The position numbers were made by a program, and so were the translations under genes. A stretch of 64,000 nt of DNA. Origin: Acidobacteriota bacterium (GTDB lineage Bacteria; Acidobacteriota; Vicinamibacteria; Vicinamibacterales; 2-12-FULL-66-21). The stretch is taken from the NCBI GenBank assembly GCA_016184105.1, contig JACPDI010000010.1, positions 62,001 through 126,000 on the forward strand, read 5' to 3'. Below, piece by piece: positions 1-9,370 of the stretch; positions within the stretch are counted from its first letter, which is position 1; each line of letters opens with the position of its first letter. The notes under the pieces were generated by a model. That model was given only the letters and a program-made list of their open reading frames with translations, did not search any database and had not been told where the DNA came from.

Positions 1-1
1 G

Positions 2-937
2 CAGGACCGCAACCCCAACGCGGTTGCGGGACGCCTCGCGCCGATGCTGGCGTTCGGTGCCGATCATCCGTACGGCCGACCGGTCCAGGGGCTGAAGCGC
101 ACGATCGAGCCGTTGACGCGCGCCGACCTCGCCGCCTTCCACGCGGCGCGCTGGAAGCCGGGCTCGACCGCGCTGATTTTTGCCGGCGATGTGACGCTTG
201 CGCAGGCGACCGAGCTGGCCAGGCAGCATTTCGGGAGCTGGGCCGGCGGCGCCGCGCCCGCCATTCGCATTCCCGCACCCGCGCCGGCGCAGAGCGGCCG
301 GATGTATTTCGTCGACCGCCCCGAATCTGCCCAGACCGTCGTCGCGCAGTGGCTGCCGGGCATCCCGCGCAGGTCGCCCGACTACGACGCGCTGTCGCTG
401 GTGGACGCGGTCTGGGGCGGCGGCGGTTTCGGGACGCGCCTCAACCTGAACCTGCGCGAGGACAAGGGGTACTCGTACGGCGTGTTCTCGAACTTCAGCC
501 CGCTCTCGAGCGGTGGCAGCTGGACGGCGAGCGGCGGGGTGCAGACGGACAAGACCGCCCCCTCGGTGGTGGAGTTCCAGAAAGAGCTGAAGGACCTCGC
601 CGGCAACCGCCCGATCACGGCCGAGGAACTCGCGCATGCGAAGACGCGTCGCGTGCGTGGCTACGCGCAGCAGTTCGAATCGCTGTCGCGCGTCGCCGGC
701 CAGATCGCCACGCTGTGGACGCTGGGGCTGCCGATGACCGAACTGCAGCGCGAGTACGACGCCACCAACGCCGTGACGCCCGCGCAGATCGAGGCGGCCA
801 CGAAGCAATACGTCCGGCCGGACGCGTCCGCGATGCTGCTGGTCGGCGACCGGGCGAAGGTCGACGGGCCGCTTCGCGAGCTGAAGCTCGGGGACATCGT
901 GCTGCTGGATGTCGACGGCAATCCGGTGTCGAAGTAA
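2..937 (+). CDS. M16 (insulinase/pitrilysin) family peptidase, C-terminal part, 5' truncated by window edge
   Basis: The reading frame is open from base 2, so the gene begins left of the window; an internal ATG at 44 is not its start. The visible 311 residues match the second half of M16 peptidases: the AFGADHPYGRPV segment, then a C-terminal M16 domain with RPESAQTVVAQWLPGIPR, the GGGGFGTRLNLNLREDKG loop, and YSYGVFSNFSPLSSGG. The zinc motif HxxEH would lie upstream and cannot be seen, so I cannot tell a catalytic subunit from a non-catalytic partner. Such proteins are usually periplasmic in Gram-negative bacteria. The next gene begins 3 bases after the stop, suggesting co-transcription. Confidence 0.85.
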   Translation, partial: QDRNPNAVAGRLAPMLAFGADHPYGRPVQGLKRTIEPLTRADLAAFHAARWKPGSTALIFAGDVTLAQATELARQHFGSWAGGAAPAIRIPAPAPAQSGRMYFVDRPESAQTVVAQWLPGIPRRSPDYDALSLVDAVWGGGGFGTRLNLNLREDKGYSYGVFSNFSPLSSGGSWTASGGVQTDKTAPSVVEFQKELKDLAGNRPITAEELAHAKTRRVRGYAQQFESLSRVAGQIATLWTLGLPMTELQREYDATNAVTPAQIEAATKQYVRPDASAMLLVGDRAKVDGPLRELKLGDIVLLDVDGNPVSK

Positions 938-940
938 TCG

Positions 941-1564
941 ATGCGCGTGGCGATCGTCGGCGGACCGGGAATCGGCAAGAGCACCCTCGTGCGGCAGCTC
1001 GGCGACCTGTATCACAACGGGTCGTACGGCGAGGGAGAAAAAGGGGTCTGGGAGCCGCGCGTGCTCGCCGACATCGGGGCGGGCCTGAATGCGGTGGGCG
1101 TCACCGCCTACTTCGCGAGGTTGTACGACGCGAACTACCGCGACGCGGCGACGCACGACGCGCCGGACAGGGTGATCTTCTTCGAAGGGGCGCGCATCAC
1201 GCTCGAGGCGCACATCGCGGAGTACCCGCCGGAGCACCACGCGGAGCTGCGCAAGGTGCTCGCCATCGGCGAGGCGTGGCGCCCCGACCGGACCATCGTG
1301 CTCACGTCGAGCACGGACACGATCGACAAGCACATCCGCCAGCGGAACCGTCCACATGAAGCCGCCGACAACATGGTCCGGCGGTTCCGCTTGATCGACG
1401 GCGAGTTCCGCCGGCTCGCGCCGTTATACCCCGACACCGTCATCATCAACCGCGACGGCATGGAGTTCCACGATCGACAAGGCCTCATGACCATTATCAA
1501 GGCGGCGGGGCTGCCGCCGTTTCGCGAGATTCCCTACGAGCAGATTGATCGCTACCGGGGCTGA
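941..1564 (+). CDS. P-loop kinase, deoxynucleoside-kinase-like
   Basis: A 207-residue cytoplasmic protein with a clear Walker A motif, GGPGIGKST, at residues 7-15. Further features are an acidic FFEGARITLE segment near residue 80, the TIVLTSSTDTIDKHIRQRNR segment typical of a nucleoside-kinase lid, and a late DTVIINRDG strand. The length and layout fit the deoxynucleoside kinase/thymidylate kinase-like P-loop group, but the substrate cannot be read from the sequence. It starts 3 bases after the M16 peptidase stop without a strong ribosome binding site, so it is probably translated from that transcript. A general AAA-type ATPase is the alternative. Confidence 0.6.
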   Translation: MRVAIVGGPGIGKSTLVRQLGDLYHNGSYGEGEKGVWEPRVLADIGAGLNAVGVTAYFARLYDANYRDAATHDAPDRVIFFEGARITLEAHIAEYPPEHHAELRKVLAIGEAWRPDRTIVLTSSTDTIDKHIRQRNRPHEAADNMVRRFRLIDGEFRRLAPLYPDTVIINRDGMEFHDRQGLMTIIKAAGLPPFREIPYEQIDRYRG

Positions 1565-1576
1565 TCGCGGAGCAGG

Positions 1577-1582
1577 TATACT
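1577..1582 (+). promoter_or_regulatory. -10 hexamer TATACT, probable leaderless start
   Basis: TATACT ends 8 bases before the ATG at 1591, with no Shine-Dalgarno sequence between. Transcription would start at or next to the start codon. Confidence 0.5.
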
Positions 1583-1590
1583 TGCGCGCC

Positions 1591-2259
1591 ATGAAGCCCT
1601 TCGCCACCCGCGTCATCCCCGCCATGGCCACCGCCGCGGCAGTCGCCTGCCTCGCGCTTCCCGCCCGAGCGCAGCAGACCGCGCTGACCGACGCGCAGCT
1701 GAAGTCCGCAGAGATCGAGGTTCCGCGGCTCGTGGAGCTGCTGGAATTGAAGCCGGGCGTGACCGTCGCGGACGTGGGCGCGGGCTTCGGCGCATGGACG
1801 GCGCGGCTGTCGACGGTCGCCGGCCCGGGCGGGCGCGTGTACGCCACCGAAGTGGGTGCCGCCCAGCTCGCGGCGCTGCGCGAGATGGTGCAACGTGAGC
1901 GGCTGACGAACGTGACTGTCGTGGAGGCGTCGGAAGACGCCGCGAATCTGCCGGCCGCCTGCTGCGACGCCATCCTGATCCGCGACGTGTATCACCACCT
2001 CACGCGCCCCGAGGACATCATTCGCAGCGTCGCCGCGTCGCTGAAACCGGGGGGCAGGCTCGCGATCGTCGACTTCCCGCCGAGGCCGAACTCGGAGGTC
2101 CCCCGCGGCGTTCCCGCGAACCGGAACGGCCACGGCGTGCCGCCGGAGGTGGTGGAACGCGAGGCCGGAGCCGCCTTGACGCACGTCAGGACAGTCCTGA
2201 TGTGGTCGCCTGAGAGCCAGCCGGCTTCGCTGTTCCTGTCGCTCTTCCGAAAGCCGTAG
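1591..2259 (+). CDS. Exported class I SAM-dependent methyltransferase
   Basis: Residues 1-30 form a Sec signal peptide (basic MKPFATR, hydrophobic core, ALPARAQQ cleavage site). A class I methyltransferase fold follows: SAM motif I DVGAGFGAWTARL, the acidic end of motif II (VYATEVG), an EASEDAANLP motif, and motif IV-like AILIRDVYHHL, then LKPGGRLAIVDF. The family methylates small molecules or macromolecules with SAM; the substrate is unknown. I chose the ATG at 1591 because a -10 box sits just upstream; the in-frame TTG at 1582 overlaps that box. A secreted SAM enzyme is odd because SAM is not normally found outside the cytoplasm. The signal may instead be an uncleaved anchor. Confidence 0.8.
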   Translation: MKPFATRVIPAMATAAAVACLALPARAQQTALTDAQLKSAEIEVPRLVELLELKPGVTVADVGAGFGAWTARLSTVAGPGGRVYATEVGAAQLAALREMVQRERLTNVTVVEASEDAANLPAACCDAILIRDVYHHLTRPEDIIRSVAASLKPGGRLAIVDFPPRPNSEVPRGVPANRNGHGVPPEVVEREAGAALTHVRTVLMWSPESQPASLFLSLFRKP

Positions 2260-2262
2260 CGC

Positions 2263-2688
2263 CTACAGGTCGGCGCAGCACGCGGAGCAGCGCCGCGCCG
2301 CGAGCGGAATGGCCGACAGGCACTTCGGGCATTCCTTCATGGTCGGGGCCACCGGCTGCTTGAGCCGGTTCGCCTGTTTCACGACAAGAAAAATCGCGAA
2401 GGCGACGATCAGAAAGTTCACGATCTCGTTGATGAACGCGCCGTACGCGATGACCGGCACGCCCGCGGTCTTCGCGGCCGCCAGCGATTCCGGCGTACCC
2501 TTGCTGTGATCGAGGACGACGAAGAGGCTCGAGAAGTCCACGTTGCCGAGGACCAGCCCGATCGGCGGCATCAACACGCCCTCGACGAGCGCCGTCACAA
2601 TCCTGCCGAACGCCGCGCCGATGATGACCGCCACGGCAAGATCGAGCACGTTGCCGCGCGACACGAACTCCCGGAATTCTCTCAGCAT
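2263..2688 (-). CDS. mscL: Large-conductance mechanosensitive channel MscL
   Basis: A 141-residue protein beginning [20 protein letters not shown], the typical MscL N-terminal amphipathic helix and first membrane span with the pore-lining [14 protein letters not shown] motif. A periplasmic loop ([15 protein letters not shown]) and a second membrane span ([18 protein letters not shown]) follow. It opens under membrane tension to release solutes during osmotic downshock. The C-terminus carries a small CPKC...CSAC zinc-ribbon-like tail, seen in MscL of several phyla but absent from E. coli. The ATG at 2688 is preceded by a strong GGAGGAG ribosome binding site 2-3 bases away. It converges with the methyltransferase; the stops are 3 bases apart. 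Confidence 0.95.
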   Translation of the reverse strand: MLREFREFVSRGNVLDLAVAVIIGAAFGRIVTALVEGVLMPPIGLVLGNVDFSSLFVVLDHSKGTPESLAAAKTAGVPVIAYGAFINEIVNFLIVAFAIFLVVKQANRLKQPVAPTMKECPKCLSAIPLAARRCSACCADL

Positions 2689-2741
2689 GACTCCTCCCTG
2701 CGCGTCGCACCGGGCCAGGGCCCGGGTCTCCAACGCATACG

Positions 2742-4136
2742 CTACTGCGTTGGCGGTCGTGAGCCAACGGGAGAGATCAGCGGCGGGGCGCCGGCCGTCC
2801 GCTCCAGGCCCGCGCGCCGCATGGCCGCTGGAATCTCGCCATTCTGCATGAACCAGCGCCAGACATTCCCGGTGCGCAGGTTTTCCGCGCTCAGGAGGGT
2901 GATCCCGACGTCGATGCCGATGACGTCCGGGTTCACCCATCCGTCCGTCGGGTGGAACGCATCGGCGAAGCCGTAGCGCCCGTAGATGCGGTCGCCAAAG
3001 CGCTCGCGCAGCTCGCGCATGACGGGCAGCGTGATGTCGGGCGTGAACATCAGGGAACCCGCCGCCGCGCACGGGACGACGCTGCCGTCGATCGCCTTGT
3101 GGCGCGGCGGTCCACCCCACGCCACATAGCCCTTCCGGCTGTCGGACGCCGTGAGGCCCCACACGTGCTCCGTGTAGCCGGGAAACTCGTCCGACACCCG
3201 CAGGCAGAACGCCTTGTGCGCGCGCGTGGCCGTCACGGAGTTCTCGAACCAGTCGATGTGCGGCGCCTGCCGCTCGCGCCAGCCGCGGAAGTCCACCCAC
3301 GCGTGCGCGAACTGGTGGACGAACAGCGGGGGCGGCCCGCCGATGTACGAGTATTCGCCGAACGTGATCGCCGGGCGTCGCCAGGCGAGCCAGGACTCGG
3401 CGGGAAGGGGGTGGGTCGGCGAGCCGATGCCCAGCAGGTACAGAACCATCAGCTCGCAGTAGTGATCCCATCGTGCCTTGACGAACCCGCTCTCCGGCTT
3501 CCAGCCCATGGAGAGGAGCAGCGGGTCTCCCGCCAGCATCCACGGAAAGTCGATGCGGCGATAGATCGTCTCGGCAAGCCGCGGGATCTCCGCGTCATCA
3601 GCGAAGCACTGCCGCACGGTGAGCGCGCCGGCGACGAGCAGCGCCGTGTCGATCGAGGACAGCTCGCTCTTCCATTCGCGCGCCCCCGTTCGCAGGTTCA
3701 CGAAGTGGTAGAACCAGCCCCGGTGATGCTCCATGCGCTCGGCAAAGAACCGGAGCGTCGTCCGGACGCGATCGATCGCCTGCCGGCGGGGAAGCCAGCC
3801 GCGCTCGGCGGCAATGCAGAGGCCGGACAGCCCGAACCCCACGGAGGCAATGCTGCCCACGTCCCTCGCGCGTCCGTCCACCGGAGAGCCGTCGGTGCGC
3901 GAGCGGTCTCGCACGATTCCCGTGGAGGGATCGGCCTGCTCCCAGAAGAACATGAACGAGCGCTTCGAGAGATCCTCGAGGAGCGCCTCGTCTGCGGCCG
4001 ACAGCGGCATTGGCGCGGTGCCGCGTTGGGCAGCCGGCGCGGGCGCCGAGGGACGCCCGCCCGCGCATCCCGCGACCGCCGCCGAGCCGAAGCACAGGGT
4101 GACGAGCAGGGTGACGAGCGATCTTGCGCGGCTCAC
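2742..4136 (-). CDS. Glycoamylase-like (PF10091 / GH144-type) lipoprotein
   Basis: A 464-residue protein with a lipoprotein signal: a hydrophobic stretch, then AVAGCAGG with Cys about residue 24. The body matches the glycoamylase-like family: [19 protein letters not shown], a [16 protein letters not shown] helix, [18 protein letters not shown], and [25 protein letters not shown] near the end. Members of this group (GH144) are endo-beta-1,2-glucanases, although databases often label them glucoamylase. The gene lies 3 bases downstream of a GH3 beta-glucosidase in a TonB receptor operon, so it probably cuts an oligo- or polysaccharide at the membrane surface before GH3 releases glucose. Exact linkage specificity is inferred from the pairing, not seen. 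Confidence 0.8.
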   Translation of the reverse strand: MSRARSLVTLLVTLCFGSAAVAGCAGGRPSAPAPAAQRGTAPMPLSAADEALLEDLSKRSFMFFWEQADPSTGIVRDRSRTDGSPVDGRARDVGSIASVGFGLSGLCIAAERGWLPRRQAIDRVRTTLRFFAERMEHHRGWFYHFVNLRTGAREWKSELSSIDTALLVAGALTVRQCFADDAEIPRLAETIYRRIDFPWMLAGDPLLLSMGWKPESGFVKARWDHYCELMVLYLLGIGSPTHPLPAESWLAWRRPAITFGEYSYIGGPPPLFVHQFAHAWVDFRGWRERQAPHIDWFENSVTATRAHKAFCLRVSDEFPGYTEHVWGLTASDSRKGYVAWGGPPRHKAIDGSVVPCAAAGSLMFTPDITLPVMRELRERFGDRIYGRYGFADAFHPTDGWVNPDVIGIDVGITLLSAENLRTGNVWRWFMQNGEIPAAMRRAGLERTAGAPPLISPVGSRPPTQ

Positions 4137-4139
4137 GGG

Positions 4140-6386
4140 CTATCTCACCTCGAAGGTACCCGTCAGCCCGCCCACCGAGCTGTTGCTGACGCGCACGCGG
4201 AACGCGCCCGGCTCGACGATCCACTTCATGTCGCGGTCGTAGAAGCCGAGTTCCCTGGGACCAAGACTGAACCTCACCTGTCGCGTCTCGCCGGGCTCCA
4301 ACGTGACACGCTGAAAGCCCCTCAGCTCCTGCACGGGACGCGTGAGGCTTGCGACCACATCCTGAACGTACAGCTGTACGACCTCGTCGCCTTCGCGCGA
4401 TCCGCCGTTGGTGACGTCGACCGACACGTCGATGCCACCGTTCGGCGGAATGCGCGCGGCCCCGAGACGCAGGCTCCCGAGCTTGAACTCCGTGTAGCTG
4501 AGGCCGTGGCCGAACGGGAAGAGCGGCGTCCACGGGACGTCGAGATACTTCGAGGTGTACCTGTCTTTGTCATCCGGCGGGCGCCCCGTGCTCTTGTGGT
4601 TGTAGTAGATCGGCACCTGCCCGACTGCACGCGGAAACGTGATCGGCAGCTTGCCGCCGGGATTGACCTTGCCGAACAGCACGTCTGCGACGGCGTGTCC
4701 CGCCTCAGTGCCCGGAAACCACGCCTCGAGGACCGCCGGCGCGTGGTCGGCCAGCCAGGGAATCGTCAGCGGCCGGCCGTTCATGAGCACGACGGCCGTC
4801 GGCCTGCCCGTCGCGGTGAGGGCCTGCGCAAGCTCGAGCTGCCGGCCGGGGAGATCGAGCGACGTGCGGGAGGAGGCCTCGCCGCTCATCGCGCCAGTTT
4901 CCCCTATCACAAGTACCACCGCGTCGGCGCTTCGCGCGGCCTGCACGGCGCGTTCGATTCCAGCGCGATCGGATCCATCGCTCTCCTGCGCCGCCGCCAT
5001 CAAGTTCTTGACGTCAAGCGCCACGCCCTGCTCGTACACGACCTTCGTGGCGGCGCTCGCCGCGGCCTTGATGCCCTCGAGGACCGTCACGACATCCTCC
5101 TCCCTGCCGTCGCCCGTCCAATTGCCCATCATGTCGTGGCGGTTATCGGCAAGCGGCCCGATCACCGCGATCGTGCCGAGTGAGGGCGAGAGCGGCAGGA
5201 CGGCACGGTCGTTCTTGAGGAGGACCATCGAGCGGGCGGCTATCTCGCGGGCCGCGGCGCGGAATTCCGGTTTGCCGATCGTGACCTTTTCGCGGGCCGG
5301 GTCGGCGTACGGCCGATCGAACACGCCCGCGCGCAACTTGATGCGCAGAACGCGGCGCACGGCTTCGTCCAGCGCGGCCACGGGGAGCCGCCCCTCCCTC
5401 ACCAGCCGCACGCCGTGGCTCACGTACGAGCGGCTGACCATTTCCACGTCCACGCCGGCTGCCAGCGCCTGGCGCGCCGCGTCCGCCTCGTCTGCGGCCA
5501 GCCCGTGGTTGATCAACTCCACGACGGAGCGGTAATCGGACACCACGAGGCCGTCGAATCCCCACTCCTTCCTGAGCACCTGCGTGAGCGTGAACGGGTT
5601 GGCGGATGTCGGCACGCCGTTCAGATCGTTGAACGCGCTCATGAACGTACCGACCCCGGCGTCCACCGCCGCCTGGAACGGCGGAAAGTACACCGTGCGG
5701 AGCGTCCTCTCGGACATGTCGACGGTGTTGTAGTCGCGGCCGGCCTCCGCCGCCCCGTAGGCCACCCAGTGTTTCGCGCAGGCGACCACGCGATCGGGCC
5801 GGCTGTAGTCGTCTCCCTGGAAACCGCGCACGCGTGCGCGCGCGAAGGCGGCGCCCAGGAACGGATCTTCGCCCGCGCCTTCCGCGACGCGCCCCCATCG
5901 TGCGTCCCGTGCGACGTCCACCATCGGCGCGAACGTCCAGTGGAGCCCGACGGCGCGGCTTTCCGCCGCCGCGATCGCCGCCGATCGCTCCGCTGCCGCG
6001 GGATCCCACGTGGCAGCCTCGCCCAGGGGAATGGGAAAGACCGTTCGATACCCGTGGATCACGTCGAAGGCGAAGATGAGGGGAATCCTCAGCCGCGAGC
6101 CTTCCACCGCGGCGCGCTGCAGGGCGTTTACCTGCTCGGCGCCGCGGACGTTCAAGGTCGATCCGAGCAGACCTTTCCGTGCGAGCTCGAGGTGTTCCTC
6201 CCGGTACCGCCCGTCCGCATGGCCATCGAGCTGCTGAAGCTGGCCGAGCTTCTCCTCGATCGTCATCTGCGCGAGGAGATCGTCGATGCGGCGCTCGAGG
6301 CCCGCGGGCTGCGCATCGAGCAGCGGGGAGGCGGCGAGGGCGACCGCGATCGCGCCCGCCGCGAGCGGGAGCGGATGAGGTTTCAT
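4140..6386 (-). CDS. GH3 family beta-glucosidase, periplasmic (BglX-like)
   Basis: A 748-residue protein with a Sec signal (residues 1-26). The N-terminal GH3 barrel contains DARWGRVAEGAGEDP, the KHWVAYG substrate motif, and the nucleophile region WGFDGLVVSDY with Asp about 284. The second GH3 domain (residues about 370-600) and a fibronectin type III-like domain at the C-terminus (DEVVQLYVQDVVASLTRPVQ to the end) complete the BglX-like layout at a normal length. It hydrolyses terminal beta-linked glucose. It lies between the TonB receptor (21 bases upstream) and the glycoamylase-like gene (3 bases downstream), so all three are probably one operon under the LacI regulator. Confidence 0.93.
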   Translation of the reverse strand: MKPHPLPLAAGAIAVALAASPLLDAQPAGLERRIDDLLAQMTIEEKLGQLQQLDGHADGRYREEHLELARKGLLGSTLNVRGAEQVNALQRAAVEGSRLRIPLIFAFDVIHGYRTVFPIPLGEAATWDPAAAERSAAIAAAESRAVGLHWTFAPMVDVARDARWGRVAEGAGEDPFLGAAFARARVRGFQGDDYSRPDRVVACAKHWVAYGAAEAGRDYNTVDMSERTLRTVYFPPFQAAVDAGVGTFMSAFNDLNGVPTSANPFTLTQVLRKEWGFDGLVVSDYRSVVELINHGLAADEADAARQALAAGVDVEMVSRSYVSHGVRLVREGRLPVAALDEAVRRVLRIKLRAGVFDRPYADPAREKVTIGKPEFRAAAREIAARSMVLLKNDRAVLPLSPSLGTIAVIGPLADNRHDMMGNWTGDGREEDVVTVLEGIKAAASAATKVVYEQGVALDVKNLMAAAQESDGSDRAGIERAVQAARSADAVVLVIGETGAMSGEASSRTSLDLPGRQLELAQALTATGRPTAVVLMNGRPLTIPWLADHAPAVLEAWFPGTEAGHAVADVLFGKVNPGGKLPITFPRAVGQVPIYYNHKSTGRPPDDKDRYTSKYLDVPWTPLFPFGHGLSYTEFKLGSLRLGAARIPPNGGIDVSVDVTNGGSREGDEVVQLYVQDVVASLTRPVQELRGFQRVTLEPGETRQVRFSLGPRELGFYDRDMKWIVEPGAFRVRVSNSSVGGLTGTFEVR

Positions 6387-6407
6387 ACGCCGCGCCGTTT
6401 CGTGGCG

Positions 6408-9302
6408 TTAGAAGCCGTAACGAACGCCGAGCTGGAGCCGGCGACCGGGATCGATCAGGCTGCTGGGACGCCCGAAGTTCGGGTTCGTGGCCGGCAGCGT
6501 CGGGATGAACCCCTCGTACCCGGTGAAGTTGTCGAAGCTGAAGATGTTGAAGCCCTGGAAGATGACGGAAACGGCGTGCCTCTCCGCGAACCGGAAGGCT
6601 CTTTCCACCTGCAGGTCGACGCTTCGAAACGCCCAGGCGTTGGGAACGATGAAGTCGAACTGTTCCGGGCGTCCCTCGTTGCGGCGCACGCGCCTGAGAT
6701 CCACCGCGTTGCCAAGCGACTCGTCCACGATCGTATACGGCGTCCCCGAGCCCAGCGTGATGAACGTGCTCGCGATGAAATCCCATGGCAGCCCGACGAT
6801 CCCCGTCACGACGAGGCGATGCCGCTCGTCGTTGTCGATCGGATGCCGCGGGTAGTCCGCCGCCGTCGGGAAGTCGAGGCTGAACAGGTCTCCGCCGGTC
6901 TTCTCGGCTTTCCCGAGCGTGTAGGTCACGCTGAACCCGTAGCGCGTGCCGCCGATCCCGTAGGGTCGATCGGCCTGCACGTAGAGACCGTCGTACCACG
7001 ACTTCCGGCCCTCGAGATCCGACCTGAGGATGTTCGAGAACCCGGGCACCGGCTGGCAGCACGTGCCGTCCGGCCGCCGGTTTCCAAACAGGAACGTGAA
7101 CAGGTTCCGGCTGCGCATGCCCGAGTAGGTGACCGACGTGACGATCCCGCCGAAGCTGTGGCGCACGCCGAGCGACCACTGGTCCGACACCGGCGGCTTC
7201 GTGTCGTTCGCGATGAGAAACACTTCGGGGTTCGGCGCGCGCCCCCTGGCGATGAGCGTCTGCAGTCCCTGAACGCTCAGGAACGAGGGATCCCACGGGA
7301 TCGTGTCGACCCCGTCGCGAATCCCGCCCGCGGCGGAGAACTGGAACGTGCGGACGGCGTACTGCAGCCGGAACCGCTCGTCGAGCGTGGAGTTGTAGAG
7401 CACGCGATCGAAGTAGCGTCCCCACCCGCCAAAGGCGATCGTCTGGCCGTCGCCGGACATGTCGTACGAAAATCCGAGGCGCGGCTGCCACATGCCGTAG
7501 TACGGCGGGCGATCGTCGCCGTCGGTGAAGTACGCGCCGCCGTCCACGAACGACGCGGTTGCCTCGCGCACGTTGTCGGGCGTCACGTAGTCGTTGTTCA
7601 GCATGTCGGACTCGTAGTCCCACCGCAGGCCCAGGTTGAGCGTGAGTCGGCTGGTCGCGGCCCAGTCGTCCTGCGCGAAAAACCCGAGCTGCGAGTTGGT
7701 GGCGCTCAGGTCCGGGTCGCCCACGCCAAACTGCGCGCGCGCCGGGAAGTCCCAGCTGATGCTGCCGGCGTAGGTGAAGATCGGATTGCCGGCGAACAGC
7801 TTGCTCACGTCGTAATCGACGTAGCTCAGCACGCCGCCGCCCTTCACCGTGTGATTGCCCCGCCACTTCGAGAACCGGGAGTAGTCGTTCCTGAGCGAGA
7901 TGCGCTGCTGCACGATGTGCTGGTCGGTGTCACGGCCGCCGATCCTGAGCAGCCCGTCGTAGTTCTGGCCGATGATGCCGGGGTTTTCCGCCGTGGGGTT
8001 CCAGCGATAGCGCTGGTACGACACGTACGTCTCGTTGAGGAACGAGGTGGCCGCGAGCTGCCACTTGCCCTGCACCGAGTCCACGCGGTTCCGCACGTTC
8101 TCCGCCGACTCGAAGCTGGTGCGGCCGCCGAAGCCGCGGATATCGGTCTCGTCGCGCCAGTTGTACGTCACTTCGAGCTGCTGGGCGGACGCCGGCTGCA
8201 TCGAGACCTTGCCGAACAGAAGCTTTTCGCGAAACGGGCTGGTGAACGTGCCCTCGAACGTGCGCAGGCGCTCGACGAGCGCCGGCGGCGCGTTCGACAC
8301 CGTCCCCGCGATCACCGTGCTGTCGCGATCCTGCCGGTTCTCCTCGTAGGACCCGAAGAACTGCACCTTGTCCTGCACGATGGGGCCGCCGACCGACGCG
8401 CCCCACTGCCACCGCTCGAACGTGGGCTTCGGCGTGGTCTTGCCTTTCACGAGCAGCCCCGCGGCGTCCCGCACGACCGTTTCATTCTCCACCAGGCCCT
8501 TGTCCTGGTAGAAGCCGAACACTTCGCCCGAGTAGCGATTGCCGCCGCTCTTGGTCACCGCCGTGATGATGGCGCTCGCCGCCTTCTCGTACTCGGCCTT
8601 GAAATTCTGCGTGAGCACCTGGAACTCCTGCACGGCGTTCTGCGGGAACGGGTTGCCGCGGCTCGCGTCCTGGCCGACCACGCCGCCGTCGATCACGTCG
8701 TTCTTGAAGCTCACGCCGTCGATGAACACGTTGACGTTCTGCGACGGCAGCGCGCCGGCCGAGAACTCTTTCCGGGTTTCGTTGTCCGACACGCGGACGC
8801 CCGGCGCGAGCGCCGCGAAGTTCAGGAAGTTGCGGCTGTTCTGGGGGAGGTGCTGGATCTGCTCGCGGGTGACGTTGGTCGTCACCTCCGACTTTCGCGT
8901 ATCCACCAGACGGGTCTCGCCGACGACGGTGACGTCTTCGGTGTAGATGACATCAGGCGTGACGCGGAAGTACACCGTGACCGTCTGGCCGACGAGCACT
9001 TCCACCGTCTTCGCCTCGGGCTTGTACTGGGCGAACGCAACGGTGAGCCGGTATTGGCCCGGCCGAAGGCCGGCCAGCGTGAACGTGCCGTCCTCGGCGG
9101 TCGCGGTCTCGTGCGTGAATCCGCTCTGCACGTGCCGCGCCACGACGCTCGCGCCGGGGAGCACTCCGGCGTCATCCGACACGGTGCCCTGAATCGTGGC
9201 CGTGGACACCTGGGCGCCCGCGGCGGTTGGAAGCGCGAGCCACGCGAGAGCCAGTGCAAGCATCCACACCGCCGGACGTCTCGCTTCCGTCGAACGACAC
9301 AT
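6408..9302 (-). CDS. TonB-dependent receptor, Oar-like with carboxypeptidase regulatory-like domain
   Basis: About 964 residues. A signal peptide (ending LPTAAGAQ) is followed by a carboxypeptidase-regulatory-like domain (TIQGTVSDDAGVLPGASVV to TVEVLVGQTVTVYF), a plug domain (RNFLNFAALAPGVRVSDNE, NVNVFIDGVSFKND, AVQEFQVLTQNFKAEY, ITAVTKSGGN) and a long outer-membrane beta-barrel ending in RLQLGVRYGF, with the usual terminal aromatic. It would import oligosaccharides using TonB energy. I chose the ATG at 9302 because AAGGAGG lies 5-6 bases upstream; the GTG at 9353 falls inside the operator. First gene of the glycan operon; no SusD-like partner is present. Confidence 0.93.
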   Translation of the reverse strand: MCRSTEARRPAVWMLALALAWLALPTAAGAQVSTATIQGTVSDDAGVLPGASVVARHVQSGFTHETATAEDGTFTLAGLRPGQYRLTVAFAQYKPEAKTVEVLVGQTVTVYFRVTPDVIYTEDVTVVGETRLVDTRKSEVTTNVTREQIQHLPQNSRNFLNFAALAPGVRVSDNETRKEFSAGALPSQNVNVFIDGVSFKNDVIDGGVVGQDASRGNPFPQNAVQEFQVLTQNFKAEYEKAASAIITAVTKSGGNRYSGEVFGFYQDKGLVENETVVRDAAGLLVKGKTTPKPTFERWQWGASVGGPIVQDKVQFFGSYEENRQDRDSTVIAGTVSNAPPALVERLRTFEGTFTSPFREKLLFGKVSMQPASAQQLEVTYNWRDETDIRGFGGRTSFESAENVRNRVDSVQGKWQLAATSFLNETYVSYQRYRWNPTAENPGIIGQNYDGLLRIGGRDTDQHIVQQRISLRNDYSRFSKWRGNHTVKGGGVLSYVDYDVSKLFAGNPIFTYAGSISWDFPARAQFGVGDPDLSATNSQLGFFAQDDWAATSRLTLNLGLRWDYESDMLNNDYVTPDNVREATASFVDGGAYFTDGDDRPPYYGMWQPRLGFSYDMSGDGQTIAFGGWGRYFDRVLYNSTLDERFRLQYAVRTFQFSAAGGIRDGVDTIPWDPSFLSVQGLQTLIARGRAPNPEVFLIANDTKPPVSDQWSLGVRHSFGGIVTSVTYSGMRSRNLFTFLFGNRRPDGTCCQPVPGFSNILRSDLEGRKSWYDGLYVQADRPYGIGGTRYGFSVTYTLGKAEKTGGDLFSLDFPTAADYPRHPIDNDERHRLVVTGIVGLPWDFIASTFITLGSGTPYTIVDESLGNAVDLRRVRRNEGRPEQFDFIVPNAWAFRSVDLQVERAFRFAERHAVSVIFQGFNIFSFDNFTGYEGFIPTLPATNPNFGRPSSLIDPGRRLQLGVRYGF

Positions 9303-9340
9303 GGGAGCCTCCTTGGCGCCTGGCGGGGGTGTGCCCCTAC

Positions 9341-9370
9341 TAAAACGTTTCACTAGCCGAACCGTTTACA
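9341..9370 (-). promoter_or_regulatory. LacI-family operator pair and -10 box before the TonB receptor operon
   Basis: TAAAACGTTTCA at 9341-9352 is a near-perfect palindrome with the central CG typical of LacI-family operators. A related half-palindrome, CGAACCGTTTAC, lies at 9358-9369. Reading leftward, TTGACA (9392-9387) and TGTAAA (9370-9365) form a promoter with a 16-base spacer, so the second site covers the -10 box and the first lies just downstream of the transcription start. Binding would block transcription. The neighbouring LacI regulator is the natural candidate. Confidence 0.65.

Noticed and set aside
2952-5183. 743-codon plus-strand frame opposite the glycoamylase-like and GH3 genes
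   Set aside because: Antisense shadow without any domain; both opposite genes are clear.
9303-9353. GTG start at 9353 for the TonB receptor
   Set aside because: It would put the operator and promoter inside the coding region and gives a non-signal N-terminus; the ATG at 9302 has a strong ribosome binding site and a proper signal peptide.
5415-9356. 1313-codon open frame on the plus strand opposite the GH3 and TonB receptor genes
   Set aside because: It has no recognisable domain, is rich in Arg, Ala, Glu and Val, and lies antisense to two clear genes; it is a codon-bias shadow typical of very GC-rich DNA.
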